Source of the DNA: Micromonospora sp. NBRC 110009
GTDB lineage: Bacteria > Actinomycetota > Actinomycetes > Mycobacteriales > Micromonosporaceae
DNA: 64,000 nt
Assembly (NCBI RefSeq): GCF_030518795.1
Contig: NZ_CP130427.1
Coordinates: 248,001 to 312,000, forward strand
Direction of reading: 5' to 3'
Shown: piece by piece, positions 17,100-26,373 of the stretch
Position numbering within the stretch: position 1 is the first letter of the stretch
Layout of the letters: every line of letters begins with the position of its first letter
Notes under the pieces: generated by a model
Told to the model about the DNA's origin: nothing
What the model saw: only the letters and a program-made list of their open reading frames with translations
Database searches by the model: none
Translations under genes and position numbers: made by a program

Positions 17100-17113
17100 T
17101 GTTAGCGCTCCCG
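17100..17113. promoter_or_regulatory. LacI/CebR-type operator-like sequence TGTTAGCGCTCCCG
   Basis: The 14-mer shares 11 positions with the published CebR site of streptomycetes (TGGGAGCGCTCCCA), including the AGCGCTCCC core. It stands 307 nt from the nearest gene start, so it may be a leftover from a deleted carbohydrate gene or a distal operator. Confidence 0.3.
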
Positions 17114-17446
17114 CAACGCCTTGCCGGAAGCGCGGGGCTGGCCCCGCACCGGACCCGCCGCCTCACGCCGGGGTTCGCCCAACCGGCCGCCTCTGGCCGC
17201 CCGGGTCGCGCACCCCCTGAGGGCCCGCCGCGCCGGTCGTCGACCAGTGGCGCGCGGGCCGCCAGATGTCCCGCGCCGACGCCCGGCGCCGCCAGGCACC
17301 CGTCCAGGAACGGCGCGGCACCCCGGTGGGGTCGCTGGTGGGTGTGCGGCGGTCCATGACGGACAGTCGATCGAGGACGCCGTCGTGGTGATGTGGACGG
17401 TGCGGTGGACGGAGGCCCGCGAACGGCCGTCGCGGCCGGTCCTGGC

Positions 17447-17477
17447 TTGACTTCGAGTACGCGCCAACTCCTAGCGT
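17447..17477 (+). promoter_or_regulatory. MerR-type promoter with 19-bp spacer
   Basis: TTGACT (17447-17452) and TAGCGT (17472-17477) are separated by 19 bp, the over-long spacer typical of MerR-activated promoters, and the spacer carries a dyad GAGT-N8-ACTC (17455-17470). It reads toward the SDR pseudogene starting 70 nt downstream. In actinomycetes such promoters usually sit beside a merR-like gene; none is present here. Confidence 0.6.
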
Positions 17478-17546
17478 CGTGGTCATGGGTGTGCCACGGC
17501 GGCGGAGGGCCAGGGCCGGTGAGGTGGGCGGGTGGTTGGTGTACCG

Positions 17547-18375
17547 ATGACGAAGGTGCTGGTGACCGGCGGGACGAGCGGACTGGGCCTGGCCATGGCC
17601 GCCGCGCTGGCCGAGGCGGGAGCGACGGTCGCGCTGACCGGCCGATCCGGCCGGCGGGCGAGCTCCGTCGCCGCCGCGCTCCCGGGGGCGATCGGCGTCG
17701 AGCTGGACGTACGGGACGAGTCGTCGGTGGCCAGCGCGGTCGACGAGGCGTGGTCGCGGCTCGGCGGCATCGACATGCTGGTGAACAACGCCGGGATCGG
17801 CATGCGAACGGTCAACCCGCACTTCATGACCCACCCGCAGGGCTTCTGGGAGGTGCCGGTCGACGGCTTCCGCGCGGTGATCGCGACGAACCTGACCGGC
17901 TACTTCCTGGTCGCTCGTGAGGTCACGCCGCGGATGTTGGCCGCCGGCGGGGGCCGCATCGTCAACATCGCGGTGAGCACGTCGACCATGCACCGCGCCG
18001 GGTTCGTCCCCTACGGTCCGTGCCGGCAGTGCGGCGCTGTCCCGGATCATGGCCGCCGACCTGCGGGACAGCGGCGTCACCGTCAACCTGCTGCTCCCCG
18101 GGGGCCCGACCGTCACGGGGATGCTGCCCCTCGACGCCGCGCCCCGCGAGGGCCAGCGGTTCCTCGATCCGGCGGTGATGGGTCCGCCCATCGTCTGGCT
18201 GGCGTCCGACGACGCGGCCGGAGTGCACGACGAGCGCATCGTCGCCGCCGAGTTCGCGCGCTGGCTGCGCGACCGCCGACCGGGCGAGCGCGATCAGGCC
18301 GGCGAGCCCCCGTCGTCGCGGGCGCGCGTGGCGCGGCACGGAAAAGCGGGTGACCGGAAGGAGGAGGCCTGCTAG
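17547..18375 (+). pseudogene. Short-chain dehydrogenase/reductase, broken at the YxxxK active site
   Basis: The first 157 codons encode a normal SDR: GGTSGLG for NAD(P) binding (residues 8-14), NNAG (residues 89-92) and Tyr156. At about 18021 the frame shifts; the rest of the protein (SRIMAADL, LLLPGGPTVTG) continues in another frame to a stop at 18375. Comparing the two frames, the expected Tyr-Gly-Pro-Ser-Lys has lost about 5 nt covering Ser-Lys, so the catalytic lysine is deleted. Without it the enzyme should be inactive even if frameshifting occurred. A sequencing error is possible but would need a 5-nt drop. It is preceded by a MerR-type promoter and followed by a terminator-like hairpin. 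Confidence 0.75.
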
Positions 18376-18416
18376 ATCCTTGGTCGCCAGATTCTCGACG
18401 TTTGTGTCAAGTTTTT

Positions 18417-18445
18417 GAGCGGGCGTAGCGTTGTGTTGCCCGCTC
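18417..18445 (+). terminator. Hairpin followed by CACATTTT
   Basis: GAGCGGGC (18417-18424) pairs perfectly with GCCCGCTC (18438-18445) around a 13-nt loop, followed by a short T-rich run. It lies 41 nt after the SDR pseudogene stop and fits a rho-independent terminator. Confidence 0.45.
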
Positions 18446-18491
18446 CACATTTTGCAGACATGGGTTCTGACCAGCCACTTGGGTGGCACAG

Positions 18492-18511
18492 CCGGTCGCC
18501 GCGGCGACCGG
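18492..18511. repeat. 20-bp perfect palindrome
   Basis: CCGGTCGCCG and its exact reverse complement meet without spacer at 18501/18502. It lies 140 nt outside the left inverted repeat of the TnpB element; it could be an element-end structure or an unrelated regulatory dyad. Confidence 0.5.
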
Positions 18512-18649
18512 ACATCGGCGCAGCGGGTGGCGGCGGCCGGCCAAGATCGGGCCGCGGGTCCCTGCGTGAGCTTGGCCCGAGGTAGGGCCACAGGCTGTTT
18601 GTCCAGCTCAACTGGCCTGCTCGGCGGTCCGAGGCGGAGCCTCTCTGGT

Positions 18650-18676
18650 GCTGTGTCCACTAACGTTCGCCGGGTT
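18650..18676. repeat. Left inverted repeat of TnpB-bearing segment
   Basis: This 27-nt sequence is the reverse complement of 20128-20154 at 24 of 27 positions. The pair brackets a 1505-bp segment with the whole tnpB-like gene. No target duplication is visible next to the repeats. Confidence 0.55.
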
Positions 18677-18721
18677 GGCCGCCTGAGGGAAATTGTCGTA
18701 CCGGTGGTGTTGGTTTCGGTT

Positions 18722-20137
18722 GTGCCTCGTCGTCGAAATCCTGCCGCGCCGCGGGTGGTGCACCGCACCGCGCGTGTTGCTTTGCGAGTGACGGCCGGGC
18801 AGCGGCGGCGGTGTTTCGGGTTGCTCCGTTCGGCTGGTGACGTGCGGGCGTGTGTGTTGGAGATCAATGCGTGGCGGCGGCGTCGCGGTGCTGTGCCGCT
18901 GGTGGGCTATCAGGAGTGGTGTCGGGAGTTGGCGTCGTCCGGTCCTGGCACGTTCGGCGAGTTGGATTCGACGGGGGCCCGGTCGGTGTTGCGCCGCTTC
19001 TCGGATGCCTGGTTTGCTGCGGCGAAGCGCCGCAAGGATGGTGACGTGTCGGCGCGGTTCCCGCGCCGCCGGCGTGCGCTGATGCCGGTGCGCTGGTACC
19101 ACGGCACATTCACCCTCGACGGGCGTCGGGTGCGCATCCCGACCGCACGCGGCACGGCGCCGTTGTGGGTGCGGTTGGCGCGGGAGGTGCCGTATCCGGT
19201 CGAGCAGGTCCGGTCGGTCACCCTGCTGTGCGAGGGCGGCCGGCTGTTCCTGGACGTCACCGCCGAAGTCCCGGTCGCGACCTACCCGCCCGGCGAGGCA
19301 CCCGATCCGGGCCGGATAGCCGGGGTGGATCTGGGCATCATCCACCCCTACGCGGTAGCCAGCCCGGACGGTGAAGGCCTGTTGGTGTCGGGGCGGGCGA
19401 TCCGCGCCGAACACCGCATGCACCTGGCCGACACCAAGGCCCGCCACCGCGCGGTGGCCGGGCGGGTGCCGAAGCCGGGGCAGAAGGGGTCACGGCGGTG
19501 GCGTAAGTATCGCCGCCGGGCCCGGCTGGTGGAAGGCCGGCACCGGCGCCGGGTCCGGCAGGCCCAGCATGAAGCCGCCGCCACGGTCGTCTCCTGGGCG
19601 GTACGCGAGCGGGTCGGGGTGCTGCACGTCGGTGACCCGCGCGGGGTCCTCGATATCGACGCGGGGCGGCGGCACAACCTGCGGCTACGGCAGTGGCAGA
19701 TCGGCCGACTCCTGCAAGTCCTCACCGACAAGGCCACCCTGGCCGGCATCACCGTCCACCCCGTGAACGAGCGTGGCACGTCCTCCACCTGCCCCGCCTG
19801 CCAGCGGCGGGTGCCGAAACCGCGCGGGCGGACCCTGTCCTGCCCGCACTGCCAGTTCACTGGGCACCGCGACCTCGTCGCGGCCGCCATCATCGCCACC
19901 CGCACCCCGGGCGGCGGACCCACCACCCCGACAGCCGTCGTGCTGCCGCAGGTGGTCACGCACCGTCGAGCCGGACGACACCTCCCCGGTGCCGGCCAGT
20001 CCCGACGTGACCCCCGCCGCCCACACCAGGCGGCGAGAGGATCAGTTGGCCCGCGGAGGCCCGCCCCACCAGCATCTGGTGGGGAGTCGCTCGCCCCAAC
20101 GGCGAGGATCCACAACAACCACCAGAAAACCCGGTGA
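18722..20137 (+). mobile_element. tnpB: TnpB-like (IS605 OrfB family) RNA-guided nuclease-type gene, orphan, altered RuvC-II
   Basis: Using the GTG at 18722 the product is 471 aa; the frame is open further up (GTG 18653 lies inside the left inverted repeat), so the start is uncertain. It has a basic N-terminal half, RuvC-I with Asp203 (GVDLGI), a zinc finger CPAC...CPHC from residue 357, and RuvC-III Asp384 (GHRDLV). The usual RuvC-II glutamate (V-E-D-L) is replaced: residues 302-307 read HVGDPR, with Gly304 at the Glu position. TnpB groups with relocated RuvC-II glutamates are known; Glu350, just before the zinc finger, is a candidate. No tnpA transposase is nearby. The last ~85 residues are low-complexity and overlap two RNA hairpins. 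Confidence 0.78.
20064..20106 (+). ncRNA. Candidate guide-RNA (omega/reRNA) scaffold hairpins overlapping tnpB 3' end
   Basis: Two consecutive perfect hairpins lie inside the last 75 nt of the tnpB frame: a 9-bp stem with 3-nt loop (20064-20072 / 20076-20084) and a 6-bp stem with 5-nt loop (20090-20095 / 20101-20106). TnpB guide RNAs are known to derive from the 3' part of tnpB and the element right end. If the right end is the inverted repeat ending at 20154, the guide would be read from bases just beyond it. Placement is inferred from structure only. Confidence 0.45.
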
Positions 20138-20154
20138 ACGTTCGTGGACACCGC
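20128..20154. repeat. Right inverted repeat of TnpB-bearing segment
   Basis: This is the partner of 18650-18676 (24/27 complementary). It contains the tnpB stop codon (20135-20137) and ends 15 nt before the ATG of the FBP gene, so the element sits in that gene's promoter region. Confidence 0.55.
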
Positions 20155-20169
20155 ACTAGCTTGCGCAGC

Positions 20170-20679
20170 ATGCAACCGCTCGACGAGAAGGACATCCGGG
20201 GATCCTTCGTCAACTGCAGCAAGGGCGAGGCCAGCCGGATCCGGCTGCCCGCGGGCTTCGCCGAGGGCGGGATCCCGTGGCCGGATCTGGACTTCCTCGG
20301 CTGGACCGACCCGGGCGCCCCGCTGCGGGCGCTGCTGGTCGCGCCCGGCGAGGACGGGCCCATCGGCCTGGTGCTGCGGCGACCCGAGACGTACAAGTCG
20401 AGCACGATGCGGTCGAGCATGTGCCGGATCTGCCTGACCGATCACACCGCGTCGGGAGTGACGCTCTTCGTCGCGCCCCTGGCCGGGGCTGCCGGGCGGA
20501 AGGGAAACACCATCGGCGAGTACATCTGCGCCGACCTGGCCTGCTCGCTCTACCTGCGGGGCAAGCGGCAGCCGAAGATGCGGCTGGTCCGCCGGGAGGA
20601 GACCCTGGCGCTGCCGGAGCGGATCGACCGCGCGATGGCCAACCTGGCCGGCTTCACCAACCGCGTCGTGGCGGGCTGA
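20170..20679 (+). CDS. FBP-domain protein (EF-G-binding, treble-clef zinc finger)
   Basis: This 169-aa protein matches the FBP family named after the C-terminal zinc finger of FusB/EF-G-binding proteins. The four zinc ligands are visible in two pairs: MCRIC near residue 92 and the C-DLAC pair near residue 130, with GEYICADL between strands. FusB itself frees EF-G from fusidic-acid-stalled ribosomes; stand-alone actinobacterial homologues are little characterised. The ATG at 20170 is chosen because the conserved N-terminus (MQPLDEKDIRGSF) begins there. Its upstream region is occupied by the TnpB element, so its native promoter may have been displaced. A strong terminator follows. Confidence 0.8.
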   Translation: MQPLDEKDIRGSFVNCSKGEASRIRLPAGFAEGGIPWPDLDFLGWTDPGAPLRALLVAPGEDGPIGLVLRRPETYKSSTMRSSMCRICLTDHTASGVTLFVAPLAGAAGRKGNTIGEYICADLACSLYLRGKRQPKMRLVRREETLALPERIDRAMANLAGFTNRVVAG

Positions 20680-20680
20680 C

Positions 20681-20724
20681 CCGGTGGGCGCCGGCCCCGG
20701 GGAGGCCGGGCCGGCGCCCACCGG
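20681..20724. terminator. Bidirectional terminator, 17-bp perfect stem
   Basis: Left arm 20681-20697 and right arm 20708-20724 are perfectly complementary around a 10-nt loop, located between the convergent FBP gene (stop 20679) and the histidine kinase gene (stop 20731). Confidence 0.75.
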
Positions 20725-20730
20725 CTCTGT

Positions 20731-23700
20731 TCAGTTGTCCAGCCAGCGGTGGATGCAGCTGAGCAGGTCCTCCGCGTCGACCGGCTTGGTGACGTAGTCG
20801 CTCGCGCCGGAGGAGATGCTCTTCTCCCGGTCACCGCGCATCGCCTTGGCGGTGACCGCGATGATCGGCAGGTCGGCGTAGCGGGGCATGGCGCGGATGG
20901 CGGCCGTGGCGGCGTACCCGTCCATCTCCGGCATCATCACGTCCATCAGCACCAGGTCGATGTCGTCGTGGCGCATCAGGGTCTCGACGCCCTTGCGGCC
21001 GTTCTCCGCGTAGACCACGTCGAGGCCGTGCAGTTCCAGGATGTTGGTCAGGGCGAAGACGTTACGGGCGTCGTCGTCCACCACGAGCACCTTGCGGCCG
21101 GCCAGGGCCGGGGGAACCGGATCGCTGACCGGCGAAGCGTGGTTGTCCGGCGCCCGCAGGGGCATCACCCGCTCCGAGATGCCCGCGTTCAGGTGCAGCA
21201 CGATCCGTTCCCGCAGCTCGTCCAGGCTGCCGATGATCTCCAGCGGCCGGTCGGCGGCCATGCCCTGCAGCAGGGTCTCCGGCCCGGCCGCGAGGGGCTG
21301 CCCGTGGTACGCCAGGACCGGCAGGCCACGCAGGTCGGCCTGCTCGTGCAGCGCCTTGAGCAGGGCGGTGCCGGCCTCGTCGGCCGGGTCGAGCTGGACC
21401 ACGAGCAGGTCGTGCGGGTGTCCGGCGAGGGTCTCGATCGCCGACTCGGCGTCCACCGCGGTGGTCACCTGGACGGCCACCCCGCTCTCCGCGGTCGCCC
21501 CGCGGGTGAGCAGGGTGAGCAGGCCCTTGTCGCGCGGTTCGAGCACGAGCACCCGGCGTTGCAGCTGCTTGACCCAGCGCTCGGCGTCCGCCTCGGCCGG
21601 CGTGGCCGGGATCGCGACGGCCTCCACCGGCGGCGGGACGTTGGCGGTGGCCGGCAGGTAGAGGGTGAAGGTGCTGCCTTGGCCGAGAACGCTGCGCGCG
21701 GTGATCTGCCCGCCGAGCAGCTGGGCGATCTCCCGGCTGATGGACAGGCCCAGGCCGGTGCCGCCGTACCGCCGGCTGGTGGTGCCGTCGGCCTGCTGGA
21801 ACGCGTCGAAGATGGCGGTCAGGTGCTGCTCGGCGATGCCGATGCCGGTGTCGATGACCCGGAACGCGATGACCGTCTCCGCGGCCGGCAGCTCGCTGGG
21901 CAGCTCGTCCGGGCGGGCCCGCTCGATCCGGAGCTGCACCCGGCCCTTCTCGGTGAACTTGACCGCGTTGGAGACCAGGTTGCGCAGCACCTGCCGGAGC
22001 CGCTGCTCGTCGGTGTGCAGCTGGATGGGCACGTCCGGGCTGGTGACGATGTCCAGCTCCAGCCCGCGGGGGGTGGTGAGCGGGCGGAAGGTGGCGTCGA
22101 CGTAGTCGCGCAGCGCGGACAGGTCGAAGGTCTCCGGGTTGATGTCCATCTTGCCCGCCTCGACCTTGGACAGGTCGAGGATGTCGTTGATGAGCTGGAG
22201 CAGGTCGGCGCCGGCGGAGTGGATGACGGTGGCGTACTCGACCTGCTTCGGGGTGAGGTTGCGGCCGGGGTTCTGCGCCAGCAGCTGGGCCAGGATGAGC
22301 AGCGAGTTCAGCGGGGTACGCAGCTCGTGGCTCATGTTGGCGAGGAACTCGGACTTGTACTTCGAGGCGAGCGCCAGCTGCTGGGCGCGCGTCTCCAACT
22401 CCTGGCGGGCGTGCTCGATCTCGGAGTTCTTCGTCTCGATGTCGTGGTTCTGCCGGGCCAGCAGGGCCGCCTTCTCCTCCAGCTCGGCGTTGGAGCTCTG
22501 GAGCTCCTCCGAGCGGGCCTGGAGTTCCTCCGAGCGGGTCCGCAGCTCCGCGGCGAGGCGCTGCGACTCGGTGAGCAGGACATCGGTGCGGGCATTGGCC
22601 ACGATGGTGTTGACGTTGACGCCGATGGTCTCGGTGAGCTGTTCGAGGAAGTCCCGCTGGGTCGCGGTGAACCGGCCCATGCCGGCCAGTTCGATGACCC
22701 CGAGGACCTGGTCCTCGAAGAGGATGGGCAACACGACCAGGTGCAGCGGCGCCGCGGCGCCGAGGCTGGACGAGACGGTGACGTAGTCCGCCGGCACGGC
22801 GTCCACCACGATGGCCCGCTTGCTCAGCGCGGCCTGGCCGACCAGGGAGTCACCGAGGGCGTAGGTGCGCCGGGCGGCGTCGTGGCCGTAGCCGCCGACG
22901 ACCCGCAGCCCGCGGCCTCCGGCGGTGTCGTCCATCAGCAGGAAGGTGCCGAGCTGCGCGGAGACCAGCGGGGCCAGCTCGTTCATCACCAGGCCGGCGA
23001 CCACCTCCAGGTCCCGGTGGCCCTGCATGAGGCCGGAGATGCGGGCCAGGTTGGTCTTGAGCCAGTCCTGTTCCTGGTTGGTCCGGGTGGTCTCGCGCAG
23101 CGACTCCACCATCGAGTTGATGTTGTCCTTCAGCTCGGCGACCTCGCCGGAGGCGTCGACGGTGATCGAGCGGGTCAGGTCGCCGGTGGCGACCGCGCTG
23201 GTCACCTCGGCGATGGCGCGTACCTGCCGGGTGAGGTTTCCGGCCAGCTCGTTGACGTTCTCGGTGAGCCGCTTCCAGGTACCGGAGACGCCCTCGACCT
23301 CGGCCTGGCCGCCGAGCCGGCCCTCGCTGCCCACTTCCCGGGCGACCCGGGTGACCTCGGCGGCGAAGCTGGAGAGCTGGTCGACCATGGTGTTGATGGT
23401 GGTCTTCAGCTCCAGGATCTCGCCGCGGGCGTCGACGTCGATCTTCTTGGTCAGGTCGCCCTGCGCCACGGCGGTGGTGACCTGGGCGATGTTGCGCACC
23501 TGGCCGGTGAGGTTGTTCGCCATGGAGTTGACGTTGTCGGTCAGGTCCTTCCAGGTGCCGGCCACGTTGGGCACCCGGGCCTGCCCGCCGAGGCGGCCCT
23601 CGGTGCCCACCTCGCGGGCCACCCGGGTCACCTCGTCGGCGAACGCGCCGAGCGTGTCGACCATCGTGTTGATGGTCTGCGCCAGCACGGCGACCTCGCC

Positions 23701-25230
23701 CTTGGCCTCGACGGTGATCTGCCGGCTCAGGTCGCCCTGGGCGACGGCGGTGGCCACGAGGGCGATGGACCGCACCTGGTTGGTGAGGTTGTTCGCCATC
23801 TCGTTGACGTTGTCCGTCAGGTCCTTCCAGGTGCCACCCACGTTCGACACCCGGGCCTGCCCACCGAGGCGACCCTCGGTGCCCACCTCGCGGGCCACCC
23901 GGGTGACCTCGTCCGCGAACGCCGAGAGCTGGTCGACCATCGTGTTGATGGTCTCCTTCAGGGCGAGGATCTCGCCGCGGGCGTCTACCCGGATCTTCTG
24001 CGTCAGGTCGCCCTTGGCGACGGCGGTGGTGACCTCGGCGATGCTGCGGACCTGAGCGGTCAGGTTGTCCGCCATGACGTTGACCGATTCGGTCAGCGCC
24101 TTCCAGGTGCCGGAGACGCCCTTGACGTCGGCCTGGCCGCCGAGGCGGCCCTCGGTGCCGACCTCCCGGGCCACCCGGGTCACCTCGTCGGCGAACGACG
24201 AGAGCTGGTCCACCATCGTGTTGATGGTGTTCTTCAGCTCCAGGATCTCCCCGTGCGCGGTCACGGTGATCTTCTGGGAGAGGTCGCCCCGGGCCACCGC
24301 GGTGGCCACCTGGGCGATGCTGCGGACCTGGTCGGTGAGGTTGACGGCCATCGAGTTCACCGAGTCGGTAAGGTCGCGCCAGGTGCCGGCCACGCCGCTG
24401 ACCTGGGCCTGCCCGCCGAGCCGGCCGTCGGTGCCCACCTCGCGGGCCACCCGGGTCACCTCGTCGGCGAACGACGACAGCTGGTCCACCATCGTGTTGA
24501 TGGTGTTCTTCAGCTCCAGGATCTCGCCCCGGGCGTCGACGGTGATCTTCTGCGACAGGTCACCCCGGGCCACCGCCGTGGTCACCTGGGCGATGTTGCG
24601 CACCTGGCTGGTCAGGTTGCCGGCCATGAAGTTCACCGAGTCGGTGAGGTCGCGCCACGTGCCGGCCACGCCGGGCACCTCGGCCTGCCCGCCGAGCCGG
24701 CCCTCGCTGCCCACCTCCCGGGCCACCCGGGTCACCTCGTCGGCGAACGACGACAGCTGGTCCACCATCGTGTTGATGGTGTTCTTCAGCTCCCGGATCT
24801 CGCCGCGCACGTCGACCGTGATCTTCTGCGACAGGTCACCCCGGGCCACCGCCGTGGCGACCTCGGCGATGTCCCGCACCTGGTCGGTCAGGTTCCCGGC
24901 CATCGCGTTGACCGAGTCGGTGAGGTCCTTCCAGGTGCCCGACACGCCCGGCACGTCCGCCTGACCGCCGAGCTGCCCCTCGGTGCCCACCTCCCGGGCC
25001 ACCCGGGTCACCTCGGAGGTGAACAGCGACAGCTGGTCCACCATGCCGTTGAACACGGTCGCGATCTCACCCAGCAGACCGTCGGCGTCCGCCGGCAACC
25101 GGGTGCCGAAGTCGCCGTCGCGCACCGCCGTCAACCCGGCCAGCAGCTGCCGGAGCCCCGGATCCGTCATCTGGCCGCCGGCATCCAGACCAGCTGCCCG
25201 TCGTTGCGGCACCGACTGCTCGACCACCAT
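20731..25230 (-). CDS. Soluble hybrid histidine kinase with eight HAMP-like repeats, GAF, HisKA, HATPase and receiver
   Basis: This 1499-aa protein lacks membrane helices. Residues ~20-740 are eight HAMP-like units (each with a xGD(L/F) turn) joined by seven TRVAREVG...GTW linkers, with a 92-residue period. Then come a GAF domain (~755-890), a coiled coil (~905-965), HisKA with phospho-acceptor His968 ([10 protein letters not shown]), a HATPase domain with DTGIGI and GGTGLGL, a degenerate receiver-like region (~1225-1350), and a C-terminal receiver with Asp1430 ([11 protein letters not shown]). This order is like fungal group III (Nik1/Os-1) osmosensing kinases and their bacterial relatives. 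The ATG at 25230 follows GAGG. No separate output regulator is adjacent; downstream partners are unknown. Confidence 0.9.
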   Translation of the reverse strand: MVVEQSVPQRRAAGLDAGGQMTDPGLRQLLAGLTAVRDGDFGTRLPADADGLLGEIATVFNGMVDQLSLFTSEVTRVAREVGTEGQLGGQADVPGVSGTWKDLTDSVNAMAGNLTDQVRDIAEVATAVARGDLSQKITVDVRGEIRELKNTINTMVDQLSSFADEVTRVAREVGSEGRLGGQAEVPGVAGTWRDLTDSVNFMAGNLTSQVRNIAQVTTAVARGDLSQKITVDARGEILELKNTINTMVDQLSSFADEVTRVAREVGTDGRLGGQAQVSGVAGTWRDLTDSVNSMAVNLTDQVRSIAQVATAVARGDLSQKITVTAHGEILELKNTINTMVDQLSSFADEVTRVAREVGTEGRLGGQADVKGVSGTWKALTESVNVMADNLTAQVRSIAEVTTAVAKGDLTQKIRVDARGEILALKETINTMVDQLSAFADEVTRVAREVGTEGRLGGQARVSNVGGTWKDLTDNVNEMANNLTNQVRSIALVATAVAQGDLSRQITVEAKGEVAVLAQTINTMVDTLGAFADEVTRVAREVGTEGRLGGQARVPNVAGTWKDLTDNVNSMANNLTGQVRNIAQVTTAVAQGDLTKKIDVDARGEILELKTTINTMVDQLSSFAAEVTRVAREVGSEGRLGGQAEVEGVSGTWKRLTENVNELAGNLTRQVRAIAEVTSAVATGDLTRSITVDASGEVAELKDNINSMVESLRETTRTNQEQDWLKTNLARISGLMQGHRDLEVVAGLVMNELAPLVSAQLGTFLLMDDTAGGRGLRVVGGYGHDAARRTYALGDSLVGQAALSKRAIVVDAVPADYVTVSSSLGAAAPLHLVVLPILFEDQVLGVIELAGMGRFTATQRDFLEQLTETIGVNVNTIVANARTDVLLTESQRLAAELRTRSEELQARSEELQSSNAELEEKAALLARQNHDIETKNSEIEHARQELETRAQQLALASKYKSEFLANMSHELRTPLNSLLILAQLLAQNPGRNLTPKQVEYATVIHSAGADLLQLINDILDLSKVEAGKMDINPETFDLSALRDYVDATFRPLTTPRGLELDIVTSPDVPIQLHTDEQRLRQVLRNLVSNAVKFTEKGRVQLRIERARPDELPSELPAAETVIAFRVIDTGIGIAEQHLTAIFDAFQQADGTTSRRYGGTGLGLSISREIAQLLGGQITARSVLGQGSTFTLYLPATANVPPPVEAVAIPATPAEADAERWVKQLQRRVLVLEPRDKGLLTLLTRGATAESGVAVQVTTAVDAESAIETLAGHPHDLLVVQLDPADEAGTALLKALHEQADLRGLPVLAYHGQPLAAGPETLLQGMAADRPLEIIGSLDELRERIVLHLNAGISERVMPLRAPDNHASPVSDPVPPALAGRKVLVVDDDARNVFALTNILELHGLDVVYAENGRKGVETLMRHDDIDLVLMDVMMPEMDGYAATAAIRAMPRYADLPIIAVTAKAMRGDREKSISSGASDYVTKPVDAEDLLSCIHRWLDN
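23100..25080 (-). repeat. 276-bp tandem coding repeats (HAMP array)
   Basis: The DNA of the HAMP region repeats with a period of 276 bp (92 codons); for example the CACCATCGTG block recurs at 24211, 24487 and about 24763. Near-identity over long blocks suggests recent duplication or gene conversion and makes the locus prone to copy-number change. Confidence 0.8.
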
Positions 25231-25354
25231 TACCGCCTCACCCGAAACCGCCGTCCGGAGTTTCCGGCCGGCATGAAATCACCGCGCAAAGTATGCACAC
25301 CGCTCTCACCGGCGCGCAGCGCGAGCATCGGCCGGCCAGGACGGCTAAGGGGGG

Positions 25355-26266
25355 TCAGCGACCCGTGCCGCCCACGTGGTCGCGCCAGGAGTGCCGAGGC
25401 TCATAGCCAAGCACCCGTCGCGCCTTGTCGATGCTGAGCAGGGTCTCGTGCTCGCCCAGTTCCTTGCGGACCTCGACACCGGGGTAGACCTCGGCCAGGA
25501 GGCTGGCACTGGACCGGCTCATCACGGTGTCGGCGTTGGCGATGATGAAGACGTCCGCGCCGGGCCGGTCATGGGCGAGGGCCCGCTCGACCGCCTGGGC
25601 GCCGTCGCGGGCGTCGATGTAGCCCCACAGGTTCCAGCGGCGCAGCCGCGGGTCGGCGTCGAAGGAGGGAAACCCCTTGTAGTCCTCGACGTCCATGACG
25701 TTCGAGAACCGCAGGCCCACCATGACCAACTCGGGGTCCCACCGGCAGAAGTGGCGCGCCATCTCCTCCTCCAGCGCCTTGTTCAGCGAGTAGGTCGACT
25801 CCGGGCGCGGCGGATACTCCTCGTCGACCGGCGCGTACGGCGGCGGGGTGTCGAACGGCAGCCCGAGCACGGTCTCGCTCGACGCCCACACCACCCGTTT
25901 GATTCCGGCCGCCCGGGCGGCGGCGAAGGTGTGGTACGTCGCCGCGGCGTTGTTCGCGAAGGTGGTCGCGTTGGGCAGCAGCCCGGGCGCCGGGACGGCC
26001 GCCAGGTGTACGACCGCGTCGACCGTGCCGCCGTGCTCGTCGGCGCCGCCGGTGAAGGCCTCCACCACCTGCCCGTAGTCGGTGAGGTCGACCACGAGGA
26101 ACTCGCCGTCGACATCGCGCGGATCACGCCCGCCGGCGCGGTCCACGGCCAGCACGTCGACGCCCACGCCGCGCAGGTGCGCGACCACGGCACGTCCGAG
26201 CTTTCCGGCGGCCCCGGTGACCACGACGCGCCGCGGAAGTGCGGTTTGGTGAACAGGATCGGTCAT
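25355..26266 (-). CDS. NAD-dependent epimerase/dehydratase family (extended SDR)
   Basis: This 303-aa protein has the nucleotide-binding GAAGKLG at the N-terminus, the HLAA strand near residue 88, and the active site Ser-Ser-Glu followed by Tyr-Ser-Leu-Asn-Lys (YxxxK). The layout resembles uronate dehydrogenases and other sugar-modifying extended SDRs, but the substrate is not determined. The ATG at 26266 is preferred over a GTG two codons upstream because CAGGA lies 7 nt before it. It is divergent from the alcohol dehydrogenase gene; no operon partners. Confidence 0.8.
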   Translation of the reverse strand: MTDPVHQTALPRRVVVTGAAGKLGRAVVAHLRGVGVDVLAVDRAGGRDPRDVDGEFLVVDLTDYGQVVEAFTGGADEHGGTVDAVVHLAAVPAPGLLPNATTFANNAAATYHTFAAARAAGIKRVVWASSETVLGLPFDTPPPYAPVDEEYPPRPESTYSLNKALEEEMARHFCRWDPELVMVGLRFSNVMDVEDYKGFPSFDADPRLRRWNLWGYIDARDGAQAVERALAHDRPGADVFIIANADTVMSRSSASLLAEVYPGVEVRKELGEHETLLSIDKARRVLGYEPRHSWRDHVGGTGR

Positions 26267-26373
26267 GGGCACATCCTGTCCTGCGGTCTACCGTCCCGCA
26301 TCAAGGGGTGCCCGAGCGGCGGGGGTCCGGGGTGGTCGCCCCGGCCGGACCCGGGCATGTGAGGATGCGGCGC

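Larger units (their letters stand above)
16794..17446. other. Gene-poor region upstream of the polysaccharide operon
   Basis: No convincing protein is encoded on either strand. The part from 16900 to 17100 is less GC-rich than its surroundings and should hold the promoter of the leftward GT39/GT2 operon; a palindrome lies at 16988-16999 and a LacI-type half site at 17100-17113. The part from 17110 to 17440 is very GC-rich, with a small hairpin (17132-17147). I searched it for a MerR regulator expected beside the MerR-type promoter at 17447 and found none. Confidence 0.6.
18376..18649. other. Intergenic region left of the TnpB element
   Basis: No gene is supported. The stretch holds a terminator-like hairpin at 18417-18445 and a 20-bp perfect palindrome at 18492-18511, ending at the left inverted repeat of the TnpB element (18650). 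Confidence 0.5.

Noticed and set aside
17102..17467. Open frame opposite the MerR-type promoter, possible merR gene
   Set aside because: The translation has no helix-turn-helix or RYYE-like motif and is Arg/Pro/Gly-rich in all frames.
18650..20154. A complete insertion sequence with target duplication
   Set aside because: No direct repeats flank the inverted repeats and no tnpA transposase is present, so it is listed as an orphan TnpB-bearing segment only.
23100..25080. Regular repeats that could be taken for a CRISPR array or satellite
   Set aside because: The 276-bp period equals 92 codons and encodes HAMP units; there are no short repeats with unique spacers.
20749..25437. 1562-codon open frame antisense to the histidine kinase
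   Set aside because: His/Asp/Gly-rich shadow of the HAMP repeats; the opposite strand has full kinase and receiver motifs.
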